From: Verrucomicrobiales bacterium
GTDB taxonomy: Bacteria; Verrucomicrobiota; Verrucomicrobiia; Limisphaerales; CAIMTB01
Assembly (NCBI GenBank): GCA_020845805.1
Contig: JADLFD010000545.1
Location: 1 to 34,971, forward strand
Reading direction: 5' to 3'
Length of the DNA stretch: 34,971 nucleotides
Shown here: positions 1 through 8,294 of the stretch, piece by piece
Numbering within the stretch: the stretch's first letter is position 1
Layout: every line of letters begins with the position of its first letter
Made by a program: the position numbers and the translations under genes
Notes under the pieces: model-generated
Databases searched by the model: none
Seen by the model: the letters and a program-made list of their open reading frames with translations, nothing else
What the model was told of the DNA's origin: nothing

Positions 1-123
1 CATGCCATCAGATCTTGCGGTCCCCATGTAGACGGCCGCTGCGTTCAACCGCCGTATGCGGAAAACCGCACGTACGGTGGTGTGGGAGGGTGCCGGGGCG
101 CAATCCCCGGCACCCGACCCGAT
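1..123 (+). mobile_element. 3' end of a group II intron (domains V and VI), probably subgroup IIC
   Basis: Domain V is the 34-nt hairpin at 48-81. Its lower stem is 48-56 with 73-81 and contains the G51-T78 wobble expected in the catalytic triad, which reads CGC at 50-52. A two-nucleotide AC bulge lies at 70-71, and the upper stem is capped by AAAA at 62-65. Domain VI follows as an 11-bp stem (88-98 with 105-115) and a short basal stem (84-86 with 118-120). A117 is unpaired and sits seven nucleotides from a putative 3' end at 123 (ACCCGAT), the usual place for the branch-point adenosine. CGC rather than AGC is known from group IIC introns. The reverse transcriptase and domains I-IV would lie left of the window. 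A TAG at 29-31 could be the end of the intron protein, but this is a guess. Confidence 0.82.
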
Positions 124-150
124 CGGAACGAAGGGAGGGGGAGGATGGCG

Positions 151-194
151 CTTCGCGATCGCGGGAGGCCGGCTTCCCGCTTTCGGGATCGAAG
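151..194. repeat. Imperfect inverted repeat / stem-loop
   Basis: The inner stem gcggga (161-166) pairs with tcccgc (175-180). The outer arm 151-160 (with a 2-nt bulge) pairs with 187-194. No T tract follows, so a classical intrinsic terminator is not supported. It lies about 28 nt into the 3' exon of the intron. Confidence 0.4.
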
Positions 195-338
195 CCCTGG
201 GGCGGCCTTTCCGGGAACGCCGGATCAGGGCGTAGGTGCAGGCCACAACCCCGAACACCTGCCTGGCATGATTCCAGCAAGCGGAGCGTTCGCTGGTGCG
301 GGCGCCCAGCGGCAGCCCCTGTGCCATTCATTCCAAAG

Positions 339-374
339 CTCAACCTCAACCTCAACCTCAACCTGAACCCGAAC
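339..374 (+). repeat. Hexanucleotide tandem repeat CTCAAC, four perfect plus two degenerate units
   Basis: Perfect units start at 339, 345, 351 and 357, followed by CTGAAC at 363 and CCGAAC at 369. The array ends four bases before the ATG of the first permease and occupies the place where a ribosome binding site would be expected. Copy-number change would alter the spacing between leader and start codon without touching the reading frame. Confidence 0.85.
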
Positions 375-378
375 CGCG

Positions 379-2808
379 ATGACCTTCGCCTCCTGGTTGG
401 ATCTGCGCTTCGCCGCGCGGCAGTTAATCAAGAACCCCGGATTCACCCTCGTCGCGGTGCTGACCCTGGCGCTGGGGATCGGGGCAAATACGGCGATGTT
501 CAGTCTGGTGGAGGGCGTGCTCCTGAGGCCGTTGGACTACCGGGATCCGGAGCGGTTGGTGCGCGTTTTCGATGCCCAGCTCGAGCGGGGTCAGAATCGT
601 GTGCCCGTGGCCTTTCCCAACTACCTCGATTGGAAGTCGCAGAGCACTTCCTTTGAGGACCTGGGGGCGCAGCATTACGCAGGTTACAACCTCACCGGGC
701 GCGGGGAGGCGCGGCGTGTGAATGCGATGCGTGTGACGGCGAACCTGTTCCCGTTGTTGGGCGTTGCGCCGGCCTTGGGTCGAGGCTTCACCGAAGTGGA
801 GGAGACCCCGGGGCGGCACCGGGTGGCCGTGGTCAGTCACGAGTTCTGGGCAAAGGACCTCGGTCGCGATCCGGCGGTGATCGGGCAGACCCTGGAGTTG
901 GATGCGGAAATCTTCGAAGTGGTGGGCGTGATGCCGTCCGGATTCCGCCATCCGAGTGGAAGGTTTGAGCTTTGGACACCTGCGGCGCTGGAGGGCGAAG
1001 AGCGCACGACGCAGCGCGGATCGCATTCCTGGGAGGTGGTGGGTCGGCTGAAGCGCGGGGTCACCTTGGAGCAGGCGCAGTCCGAACTCTCGGTGATCGC
1101 CGCGCGGTTGGCGGCGCAGTACGAGGACAACCGCGGGTTGGGTGTGGCCTTGGCCGGGTTGCATGACGAGATGGTGGGGGGCACACGGCGCGCCTTGTGG
1201 GTGTTGCTGGGCGGCGTCTTTTGCGTGCTGCTGATTGCGTGCGCCAATGTGGCCAATCTCCTGCTGGCGCGCACGGCCACCCGTCAGCGCGAGTTCGCCG
1301 TGCGCGCCGCGTTGGGTGCAGGGCGCGGACGGCTGGCGACCCAACTCGTGACGGAACATGTGCTGCTGGCGCTGATCGGTGGCGGTTGGGGTGTGCTGGT
1401 GGCCTGGTGGGGCGTTGCGGCGTTCGTGGCGTGGGGGCCTGGGGACCTGCCCCGACTTTCGGAGGTGCGGGTGAACCCCACGGTCCTGGGCTTTTCCTTC
1501 GCCCTCAGCTTGGCCACCGGACTGCTGTTCGGAGTGGTCCCGGTGTGCCAGGCGATGAAGGTGGACGTCAACGACGCGCTCAAAGACACAGTGCGCGGGT
1601 CCACGGAGGGTTCGCGTCGGCATCGAGCACGCGCCTTCCTGGTGGTGGCGGAAGTCGCGCTCTCGCTGGTGCTGCTGGCGGGGGCGGGCTTGCTCCTGCG
1701 CAGTTTTCTCAAGCTCAACAGTGTGGACCCGGGGTTCCAACCGCAGGGCGTGCTGACGGCTGACTTGGCGGTGCCGGAGAGGAAGTACCCCTCCCCGGAG
1801 CGACAAGCGGCCTTGATCCTGGACGTGCTGGAGCGGGTGCGCGCCATGCCGGGGGTGTCCTCGGCCTCGGCGGTGTTTGGACTGCCGCTCGGTCGGATGG
1901 GGGCGCAGACCACGATCACTGTGGAAGGCCGGCCCGCGGCCTCGCCGGGCAACCCGGACAACGCCGGGTATCATCAAGTGGCTTCCGGCTACTTCCGGAC
2001 GCTCCAGACCCCGTTCGTGGCCGGCCGCGATTTCGGGTCCGGGGACACCACCAATGCGGTGCGAGTGGTGATCGTGAATCAGGCGTTTGTGCGTGAGTTC
2101 TATCCGGGCGTGGAGGATCGCGCGGTGCTGGGTCGACGCCTCAATACGGAAGGCACCTCACCCGAAGGTTGGACTGAGATCGTGGGGGTGGTGGCGGACA
2201 TGCGCCAGCGTTCGCTGACCGAGCCGCCGAATCCGGAGATGTACTTTCCGTTGACCCAGCGGTGCTGGGGCTTTGTGTCGCTGGTGGTCCGCACCGCGGC
2301 GGATCCTGCGCTTCTGGCCGGCCCGCTGAAGCAGGCGGTCGCGGCGGTGGATGCCAGTCAGCCGGTCGACCGCGTGCAGCCGCTGAGCTCCCTGGTGGAC
2401 GAGAACCTGGCGGCGCGCCGATTGCAGACCGGGCTGCTGGGCGGGTTTGCGGTGCTGGCCTTGCTGCTGGCGGCGTTGGGGGTCTATGGCGTGATGGCGT
2501 ATGCGGTGGCGCGCCGCACCCAGGAGATCGGAATCCGCCTGGCGCTGGGCGCGCAATGGCGCGACGTGATCGGCATGGTGTTGAGTCAGGGCATGCGGAT
2601 GGTGGGGATCGGTGTGGCGTTGGGATTGCTGGTGGGGTTGCTGGTGGCGCGATTCCTGGCGTCGCTGCTGTACGAAGTGGGGCCGCACGACCCGACCACT
2701 TTCGGCGTGGTGACGCTCGTGCTGTCGGGAGTGGCGCTGGCCGCGTGCTGGATCCCGGCTCGACGTGCCTCACGCGTGGCACCGATGGAGGCGTTGCGCG
2801 GCGAGTGA
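379..2808 (+). CDS. ADOP-family (MacB/FtsX-like) ABC permease without ATPase, paralogue 1
   Basis: This 809-residue inner-membrane protein has the duplicated MacB-like layout. A first TM at about 21-50 is followed by a periplasmic core, then three FtsX-type TMs (about 272-297, 323-349, 369-390). The second half repeats this with a TM at 418-442, a second periplasmic core, and TMs at about 687-711, 738-763 and 775-794. The N-terminal RQLIKNPGFT and ALGIGANTAMF blocks are typical of acidobacterial-type duplicated orphan permeases. Family members resemble macrolide or lipoprotein exporters, but their substrates are mostly unknown and no ATP-binding domain is present here. The start at 379 is the first ATG giving the conserved N-terminus; no good Shine-Dalgarno is visible. 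The next gene is a paralogue on the same strand, 55 nt downstream. Confidence 0.9.
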   Translation: MTFASWLDLRFAARQLIKNPGFTLVAVLTLALGIGANTAMFSLVEGVLLRPLDYRDPERLVRVFDAQLERGQNRVPVAFPNYLDWKSQSTSFEDLGAQHYAGYNLTGRGEARRVNAMRVTANLFPLLGVAPALGRGFTEVEETPGRHRVAVVSHEFWAKDLGRDPAVIGQTLELDAEIFEVVGVMPSGFRHPSGRFELWTPAALEGEERTTQRGSHSWEVVGRLKRGVTLEQAQSELSVIAARLAAQYEDNRGLGVALAGLHDEMVGGTRRALWVLLGGVFCVLLIACANVANLLLARTATRQREFAVRAALGAGRGRLATQLVTEHVLLALIGGGWGVLVAWWGVAAFVAWGPGDLPRLSEVRVNPTVLGFSFALSLATGLLFGVVPVCQAMKVDVNDALKDTVRGSTEGSRRHRARAFLVVAEVALSLVLLAGAGLLLRSFLKLNSVDPGFQPQGVLTADLAVPERKYPSPERQAALILDVLERVRAMPGVSSASAVFGLPLGRMGAQTTITVEGRPAASPGNPDNAGYHQVASGYFRTLQTPFVAGRDFGSGDTTNAVRVVIVNQAFVREFYPGVEDRAVLGRRLNTEGTSPEGWTEIVGVVADMRQRSLTEPPNPEMYFPLTQRCWGFVSLVVRTAADPALLAGPLKQAVAAVDASQPVDRVQPLSSLVDENLAARRLQTGLLGGFAVLALLLAALGVYGVMAYAVARRTQEIGIRLALGAQWRDVIGMVLSQGMRMVGIGVALGLLVGLLVARFLASLLYEVGPHDPTTFGVVTLVLSGVALAACWIPARRASRVAPMEALRGE

Positions 2809-2829
2809 GGGACAAGGGACAAGGGACGA
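2809..2829 (+). repeat. Short heptamer repeat gggacaa x2 plus gggacga
   Basis: Units start at 2809, 2816 and 2823, immediately after the stop codon of the first permease gene and inside the 55-nt spacer before the second. It is small but an exact tandem structure. Confidence 0.75.
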
Positions 2830-2863
2830 AGGCTGTGGGTCTGCGGCGAACCGGAGACAAACG

Positions 2864-5320
2864 ATGAACGATCTGCGACTGGTGATGCGGCAATGGATGA
2901 AGCAACCCGGCTTCCTGGCCGTGGCGACGTTCACCCTGGCGCTGGGGGTCGGCGTGAACCTGGCGCTGATCAGCCTGGCCAACGGGATGTTTCTGAGGCC
3001 CATGCCGGGGCTGCGCGAGGTCGATACGCTGATGACACTCGCTCGAGTCTATCCCGGCGGGCTGGCCGTGAACGCCCATATCTCGTACCCGCACTTCCGC
3101 GAGTTCCGCGAGTCGCAGACCGCCTTCTCGGAGCTGGCCGCCTTTGCCGCGGCACCGTTCAACATTGCGGGGCGCGAGCGGGGTGACCGCGTCATGGGCG
3201 AGATGGTCACGGCCAATTACCTGCGCACCCTGGGCGTTCCCCTGTTGCTGGGACGCGATTTCCGCGCCGACGAGGACGAGGTGCCGGGGCGCGATCCCGT
3301 GGTGATTCTCAGCGAACGCCTGTGGCGCGAGCGGTGGGGGGCGGACGCCGCGATCGTGGGTTCGCGGGTTGTGATCAATACCAACACGTTCACGGTCATC
3401 GGGGTGGCCGGGGGCGGATTCCGTGGATACCAGCTGCCGACCGGTTACGACCTCTGGATGCCGCTTTCGATGGCGTCGCAGGTCCAGGGGGGGAGTGCGA
3501 ATCGTTACTCCGACTCCTCGTTGAACTGGATTCACAGGTCGGTGGGGCGACTGAAACCGGGGATCACGTGGCGCGACGCCGAGGCGCAGGTGGAGGTGAT
3601 GGCTGCGCGCGCGGTCGCGGGAGTGGGAACGGGGGAGGAGCTGAGCACCCCGCGCTGGCGCGGGGCGCCGTACAGTCCGTTTCCTTCGTTCAACCAGCGG
3701 GGACCGTTGATGTTTGTCGGGGTGTTGACCGGGCTGACCACGCTCGTGCTGCTGGTGGTCTGTGCCAACGTGGCGGCGCTATTCCTGGCTCGCGCGTTGC
3801 GACGCCAGCGCGAGGCCGCCATCCGGCTGGCCTTGGGCTCGACCCGGACACGGCTGATGCGGCTTGCCTTTCTGGAGGGCGCGGTGGTGGGCGTGCTGGG
3901 AGTCGTGGTGGGGATGGTGTTCGCCGTGCGGGCCGCGAACTGGCTCGTGGGTTGGATCCCAGGTGACGGCGGAGAACCGATGGTGCTGCGGTCGGTGTTG
4001 GATTGGCGGTTGGCGACGGTGGCGTTGGTGTTGGCGTTGATGAGCACCGTGGGAGTGTCGCTGCTGCCGGCATGGCGGCTGGCGAGAGTGCGGGTGGCCC
4101 CGGTGTTGAAGGCCGCCGAAGGCGCGTCCACGGGGCGTCGATCCCGGTCCCGGTCGGTGCTCACGACGCTGCAGATTGCCTGCTCGCTGGTGCTGGTGAT
4201 CGTAGCTGCCCTGCTTTACCGCGGGCTGGCCACCCTGCAGCGGGTGGACCCGGGGATGCGCCTCGACGGGTTGCTGGTGGCCAGGGTGGACCTGGGGTTG
4301 AACGGCATGCGTGACGCGGCGGTGGATCGCTTCGTGCGGGACTTGAGCGAACGCCTGGACTCGGTGCCGGGGGTTGAAGCCGTCGCGCTGGCGGAGCATG
4401 CGCCGCTGGCGATCGGGACCTCGACCGTGCGCGTTGGTGCCGAGACGCATGAGGGCGCAGCCTCGGCGACCCTCTTCTGGAATGCGGTGAGCCCGGGTTA
4501 TCTACGAACGATCGGGGCGCGTGTCGTGCACGGGCGCGAGTTTGAGCCGGGCGACCTGCGCGAGGGTCAAGCGGTGGCGATTGTGAACGAAGAACTCGCG
4601 AACCGACTGTGGCCGGGGCAGAACGCGGTGGGTCAGTGGTTGTACCAGAACGATCGTCCCGATCGGCCGCGGTTGGTGGTGGGGGTGGTGCGCGTGGCGG
4701 TATACGGGGATGCGGCGGAGGCGAGTCGTCGCACGCCGCCCCCCTATCTTTATGTGCCGCTGGCGCAATCGGAGGCGCAGGCGCTTTCGATTCTCGTGCG
4801 CACGCCGGGGGCACCGATGTTCCTGTTGCCCGAGGTGCGAAGGGCGGTGGCCGCCGTGGACTCGGAGGTGCCGGTGTTCCAGCCCACCACACTGCGGACG
4901 ATGCACGACGAATCGTTCTGGCAGCAGCGGTTGGCGGGGGTGCTGGTGGCCTCGAGCGGAGGATTGGCGTTGCTGCTGGCGATGCTGGGGCTGTATTCGG
5001 CGATGGCCCAGGAAGTGGATCGCCGCCGTCGCGAGATCGGGGTGAGGCTGGCCGTGGGGGCGACGGTGCGTGACGTCCTGCAACTGCTCGTACGACAGGG
5101 GCTGAGGCTGATGTCGATGGGAGCGGTGTTGGGCCTCCTCCTGGGATGGGGGCTCACGCGGGCGTTGTCGGGATTCCTGCCCGGCGTTTCGTCGACCGAC
5201 CCCGTGGCCTTCGGGCTGGGGGTGACGGTGTTGACGGCGTTGGCCTGGCTGGCGACGTGGAGCGCAGCCCGGCGCGTCACGCGGATTACGCCCGTCGAAG
5301 TCCTACGGGCGGACGGCTGA
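2864..5320 (+). CDS. ADOP-family (MacB/FtsX-like) ABC permease without ATPase, paralogue 2
   Basis: This 818-residue duplicated permease has the same architecture as its upstream neighbour. Its N-terminal RLVMRQWMKQPGF and ALGVGVNLAL blocks match the same family. TMs are estimated at 17-46, 282-308, 342-368, 383-404, 432-453, 690-715, 746-768 and 781-803, with MacB-type periplasmic domains at about 50-280 and 455-690. I chose ATG 2864 over longer frame starts because it begins exactly at the conserved N-terminus and has ggag about 8 nt upstream. It is probably co-transcribed with the first permease. Whether the pair forms a heterodimer and borrows an ATPase encoded elsewhere cannot be told from the sequence. 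The next gene is convergent and starts 39 nt downstream with no obvious terminator between. Confidence 0.9.
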   Translation: MNDLRLVMRQWMKQPGFLAVATFTLALGVGVNLALISLANGMFLRPMPGLREVDTLMTLARVYPGGLAVNAHISYPHFREFRESQTAFSELAAFAAAPFNIAGRERGDRVMGEMVTANYLRTLGVPLLLGRDFRADEDEVPGRDPVVILSERLWRERWGADAAIVGSRVVINTNTFTVIGVAGGGFRGYQLPTGYDLWMPLSMASQVQGGSANRYSDSSLNWIHRSVGRLKPGITWRDAEAQVEVMAARAVAGVGTGEELSTPRWRGAPYSPFPSFNQRGPLMFVGVLTGLTTLVLLVVCANVAALFLARALRRQREAAIRLALGSTRTRLMRLAFLEGAVVGVLGVVVGMVFAVRAANWLVGWIPGDGGEPMVLRSVLDWRLATVALVLALMSTVGVSLLPAWRLARVRVAPVLKAAEGASTGRRSRSRSVLTTLQIACSLVLVIVAALLYRGLATLQRVDPGMRLDGLLVARVDLGLNGMRDAAVDRFVRDLSERLDSVPGVEAVALAEHAPLAIGTSTVRVGAETHEGAASATLFWNAVSPGYLRTIGARVVHGREFEPGDLREGQAVAIVNEELANRLWPGQNAVGQWLYQNDRPDRPRLVVGVVRVAVYGDAAEASRRTPPPYLYVPLAQSEAQALSILVRTPGAPMFLLPEVRRAVAAVDSEVPVFQPTTLRTMHDESFWQQRLAGVLVASSGGLALLLAMLGLYSAMAQEVDRRRREIGVRLAVGATVRDVLQLLVRQGLRLMSMGAVLGLLLGWGLTRALSGFLPGVSSTDPVAFGLGVTVLTALAWLATWSAARRVTRITPVEVLRADG

Positions 5321-5359
5321 ACCCGGCGGTGGTGGTGCGCGGCGGAGCGGGGAGAGCGG

Positions 5360-6922
5360 TCAGCGCGCGAGCAGCATCATGGCGGCGCCCACGATGAGGG
5401 TGGGGCCCAGGGCGCCCAGGGCGAGGCCGAGCGGGGAGACGCCGCCCGGGAAGTACTTCGACAAGATGGATTGACCGGCCGGGTTGGGGGCGTTGGCGAT
5501 CACCGTGAGGCCGCCGCCGGTGACCGCGCCCGCCACCACGGCATGTTTCATGGAGTCGGTGAAGCCGGGCACGAGGGAGGCCAGATAGGTGATGGCCGCG
5601 TTGTCGTTGAACGCGGTCAGGACGGTGGCCATTGAGAACAGAGGCCATTCGCTCAGGCCACCCAGCGTGGGCGCGATCCACCATTGTTGCAGGCCGCCGT
5701 GAATGACGAGTCCGGCCAGGAAGAAGCCGACGAGAATGGGACCGCGGAGCTCGAGTTTCGCCTGGTAGTCCTCGGTGGCGGCGTGGAAGGCGAGGAAGAG
5801 GAGGAACCCGCCGATGACCAGGACCGAGTGGTGCGAGTTCAGGACGGTCCAGGCCATGATCAGGAGGTGCACGCCGGTGATCCAGGCGGGGACCGGGTGC
5901 TGACGGGCGTCTTCGGCCTCGCGCTCCAGCATGGCGGACTCGGTCGGATCGGCGAGTCCAACAAAGTCACGTCGCAGGGCGAGGTAGGTCAGCACGGTGG
6001 AGACGGTGATGCCGAGGGCGGCCTGCCACCCGAAGTGAGTGGCCATGAAGACGAGATCCCAATTCCATTTGCCGGCCACCATGAGTACGGGAGGCGCGGC
6101 GAAATGCGTCAGGGTGCCGCCCACCGAGACATTCACGAAGAGCAGGCCCAGGGTGGCGTAGGCGAGGCGTTTCGGGGGCTGCAATCGGTAGAATTGGCGT
6201 GCGAGGAGCAGGGCAGAGATGGTCATGGCGCCGGGCTCGGTGATGAAGGAACCCAGGAGCGGACCGACGATGAGGATGGCGAACCACCAGGCGACGGCGC
6301 TGCCGCGACCCAGGGAGGCGATGAGGCGCAACAGGCGTTCCGCGAGGTCGAGGATCGGCCGCGTGGAGGCCAGGGCCATGATGACCACGACGAAGATCGG
6401 TTCCTGGAAGTGGAGGTGATGCTCGACGTAGTTCACCACGGTTCCGTGGCCAAACCGGGCGGCCATCATGATCAGCAGCGGGACCACCCACAGTCCGAAC
6501 ACCGCTTCCACCTCTCCGAGGAAGTGCAGCAATCCGGCGAGGACCGAACTGGTTTCGCGCGGAGCGGGGCGCCCGGCTTCTTCGGCGGCGGCGGCGAGGG
6601 CCCACCATTGGGCGCGATGCTTTTCATGCACGGATTCGGCGAGGTGCTTGAACTTCACCGCCACGAAGGTGTGGAGGATGGCGAGACCGAAGAGCAGCGA
6701 GGCGACGAGGTTGAAGGGCTCGAGGGAGACGCGATGTCGCAGCACCGCCCCGAGTCCGGAGCCGGTCAGATGCGCATCCGCGTAACTCTCGAGCGACGGT
6801 GGAAAGGATGCCACGGCCACGGCGGCGGCGTCAGGGGCGCCGGGAGCGGCGGCGTGGGCGGTGGCGAAGCTGGCGCCGAGGAGCAACCAGAAGAGACATC
6901 GCCAGGAGACGAAACGGATCAT
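5360..6922 (-). CDS. Putative Na+/H+ antiporter (PF07399-like)
   Basis: This 520-residue polytopic membrane protein begins with a hydrophobic segment (about 2-24) that may be a cleaved signal. A linker and the amphipathic stretch FVAVKFKHLAESVHEKH come next, followed by roughly ten more hydrophobic helices. Segments such as GSFITEPGAMT, TLTHFAAPPVLMVAGKW and TAFNDNAAITYLASLVPG resemble the putative Na+/H+ antiporter family found in Chlamydiae and Verrucomicrobia, distantly related to NhaD/ArsB transporters. The conserved acidic and Asn residues in FNDNAAITY are the likely ion-handling positions, by family analogy. Its expected role is exchange of Na+ for H+ across the inner membrane; substrate is inferred only. 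The start at 6922 gives the N-terminal hydrophobic segment. It lies 72 nt downstream of the serine hydrolase gene on the same strand. Confidence 0.8.
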   Translation of the reverse strand: MIRFVSWRCLFWLLLGASFATAHAAAPGAPDAAAVAVASFPPSLESYADAHLTGSGLGAVLRHRVSLEPFNLVASLLFGLAILHTFVAVKFKHLAESVHEKHRAQWWALAAAAEEAGRPAPRETSSVLAGLLHFLGEVEAVFGLWVVPLLIMMAARFGHGTVVNYVEHHLHFQEPIFVVVIMALASTRPILDLAERLLRLIASLGRGSAVAWWFAILIVGPLLGSFITEPGAMTISALLLARQFYRLQPPKRLAYATLGLLFVNVSVGGTLTHFAAPPVLMVAGKWNWDLVFMATHFGWQAALGITVSTVLTYLALRRDFVGLADPTESAMLEREAEDARQHPVPAWITGVHLLIMAWTVLNSHHSVLVIGGFLLFLAFHAATEDYQAKLELRGPILVGFFLAGLVIHGGLQQWWIAPTLGGLSEWPLFSMATVLTAFNDNAAITYLASLVPGFTDSMKHAVVAGAVTGGGLTVIANAPNPAGQSILSKYFPGGVSPLGLALGALGPTLIVGAAMMLLAR

Positions 6923-6994
6923 GCGAAGCGGGGCGGGGTGCGGCGTTGGACTTGGCTTGGTTTGGCGGTGCGCTAGGGACGTGGTGATTCGTCC

Positions 6995-8245
6995 TCAGCG
7001 GAGGGCCTGGTAGTAGGCCGTGGCCCAGTAGTCGAAGAAGTCGTGCTGGTTGAAGGGGAAGTGCTGTGCGAAGGCGATGGCGACCAGGTTCTCCTTGGGA
7101 TCGATCTGGCAGTAGGTGGTGGCGGCGCCGTACCAGCCGAACTGGCCGGGGCTGGCGGGGACACCGCCGCGGCCGGCGTCGAGCGTGACCTCGACTCCCA
7201 GGCCGAAGCCTTTGGCACGGCGGTCGGGCTCGGTTTTTGCGGGGAGCAGCGCGAGGTGATTGCGGGTCATCAGTTCCACCGTTTTTCGGCCGAGGATGCG
7301 GTGGCCCTCGAGCGTGCCGCCCTGGCAGAGCATCTGCGCAAAGCGCGCGTAATCATCGACCGTGCTGAACAATCCTGCGCCTCCACTCTCGATGCCACGA
7401 CTGGCGGCGGCGTGCGTGCCGAGCATGGGTTCGGCTTCCACCAAGCCGCGGCCGTCGGGACCGTGCTGGTAGGTCTTGGCGAGGCGCGGCAGTTTCTCGG
7501 GCGGGACGTCGAATCCGGTATCCACCATTCCGAGCGGGGCGAAGAGACGCGATTCGAGGAAGGCACCGAAGCGTTGTCCGGAGGCGCGCTCGATGACGGC
7601 GCCGAGGACGTCGGTGTTGATGCCGTAGGTGTACTGGTCGCCGGGATGATGTTGGAGCGGGAGCGTGGCGACCTTTCGGATGAAGTCCTGGAGGTCCGGG
7701 CCGCTCCAGAGATCGGCGTTTTTATAGAGCAGATGGATGGGACTCTGGCCGGCGAAATCGTAGGTCAATCCACTGGTGTGAGTGAGGAGGTGACGAAGGG
7801 TGATGGGCCGTTGCGCGGGTTCGAGTTGGGGCGCCTCGACGGTGCCGCCGGTGATCACCTTGAGTTGCTTGAGTTCGGGCAGGAAGCGGTCCACGGGATC
7901 ATCAAGTCGCAGGACGCCGTCCTCGAGCAGGCAGAGGACGGCGACGCTGGTGATGATCTTGGACATGGAATAGACGCGGCAGATGGTGTCGCGCTCCATG
8001 GGCAGGCGGTTCTCCCGGTCACGCATGCCATACGCGTGGACGTCCACGATGCGACCGTGTCGGGCGACCAGGGTGATGATGCCGGCGTGATCGCCGCGTT
8101 CGACAAAGCTGCCGACCGTGGCACGCAGGGTTTCGAGGCGTTCGGGGACGAACCCGGCACGCGTCGCGCTGGTGGAGGGCAGTGTCGCGGCCTGGGACAG
8201 CGTGGTGGAGAGGAGGAGGGCGGGCAGAAGCAGCGTGGGTTTCAT
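6995..8245 (-). CDS. Secreted serine hydrolase of the class C beta-lactamase / esterase family
   Basis: This 416-residue protein begins with a signal peptide (MKPTLLLPALLLSTTLSQA, probable cleavage after SQA). The SxxK motif is S93-M-S-K96 within YSMSKIITSVAVL. Tyr207 in YTYGINTDVLG sits where the catalytic Tyr of the YxN-type motif is found. The segment RHLLTHTSGLTYDF is also characteristic of the family. Members act in the periplasm as esterases, D-aminopeptidases or carboxypeptidases; true beta-lactamase activity is uncommon among such genomic homologues, so substrate is unassigned. The C-terminal part (WYGAATTYCQIDPKENLVAI) is typical of the same fold. It lies 49 nt downstream of the S9 homologue gene on the same strand and may be co-transcribed. 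Confidence 0.88.
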   Translation of the reverse strand: MKPTLLLPALLLSTTLSQAATLPSTSATRAGFVPERLETLRATVGSFVERGDHAGIITLVARHGRIVDVHAYGMRDRENRLPMERDTICRVYSMSKIITSVAVLCLLEDGVLRLDDPVDRFLPELKQLKVITGGTVEAPQLEPAQRPITLRHLLTHTSGLTYDFAGQSPIHLLYKNADLWSGPDLQDFIRKVATLPLQHHPGDQYTYGINTDVLGAVIERASGQRFGAFLESRLFAPLGMVDTGFDVPPEKLPRLAKTYQHGPDGRGLVEAEPMLGTHAAASRGIESGGAGLFSTVDDYARFAQMLCQGGTLEGHRILGRKTVELMTRNHLALLPAKTEPDRRAKGFGLGVEVTLDAGRGGVPASPGQFGWYGAATTYCQIDPKENLVAIAFAQHFPFNQHDFFDYWATAYYQALR

Positions 8246-8294
8246 GGCCGGATTGGAGTGTGGCTACCGGGGTGGGTCAGGAAGGTGGAAGGCG

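Larger units (their letters stand above)
124..378. other. Non-coding stretch between the intron end and the first permease gene
   Basis: No convincing gene is seen; the frames that cross it have no recognisable protein. It holds a two-part inverted repeat at 151-194. The inner stem is 161-166 with 175-180, and the outer arms are cttcg..atc with gatcgaag. A hexamer repeat at 339-374 ends just before the ATG at 379. No clear promoter or Shine-Dalgarno sequence was found. Confidence 0.6.

Noticed and set aside
339-374. Hexamer array considered as a CRISPR or integration site
   Set aside because: Units are contiguous 6-mers without spacers, and no cas gene or flanking direct repeat is present.
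15-656. A 213-codon frame running through the intron end and the hexamer repeat
   Set aside because: Its first part translates the intron domain V and VI RNA structures and its last part overlaps the permease gene in another frame; start is TTG with no ribosome binding site.
5684-6976. A 430-codon plus-strand frame opposite the antiporter gene
   Set aside because: It is Glu/Gly/Asp-rich without family marks and mirrors the hydrophobic codons of the antiporter.
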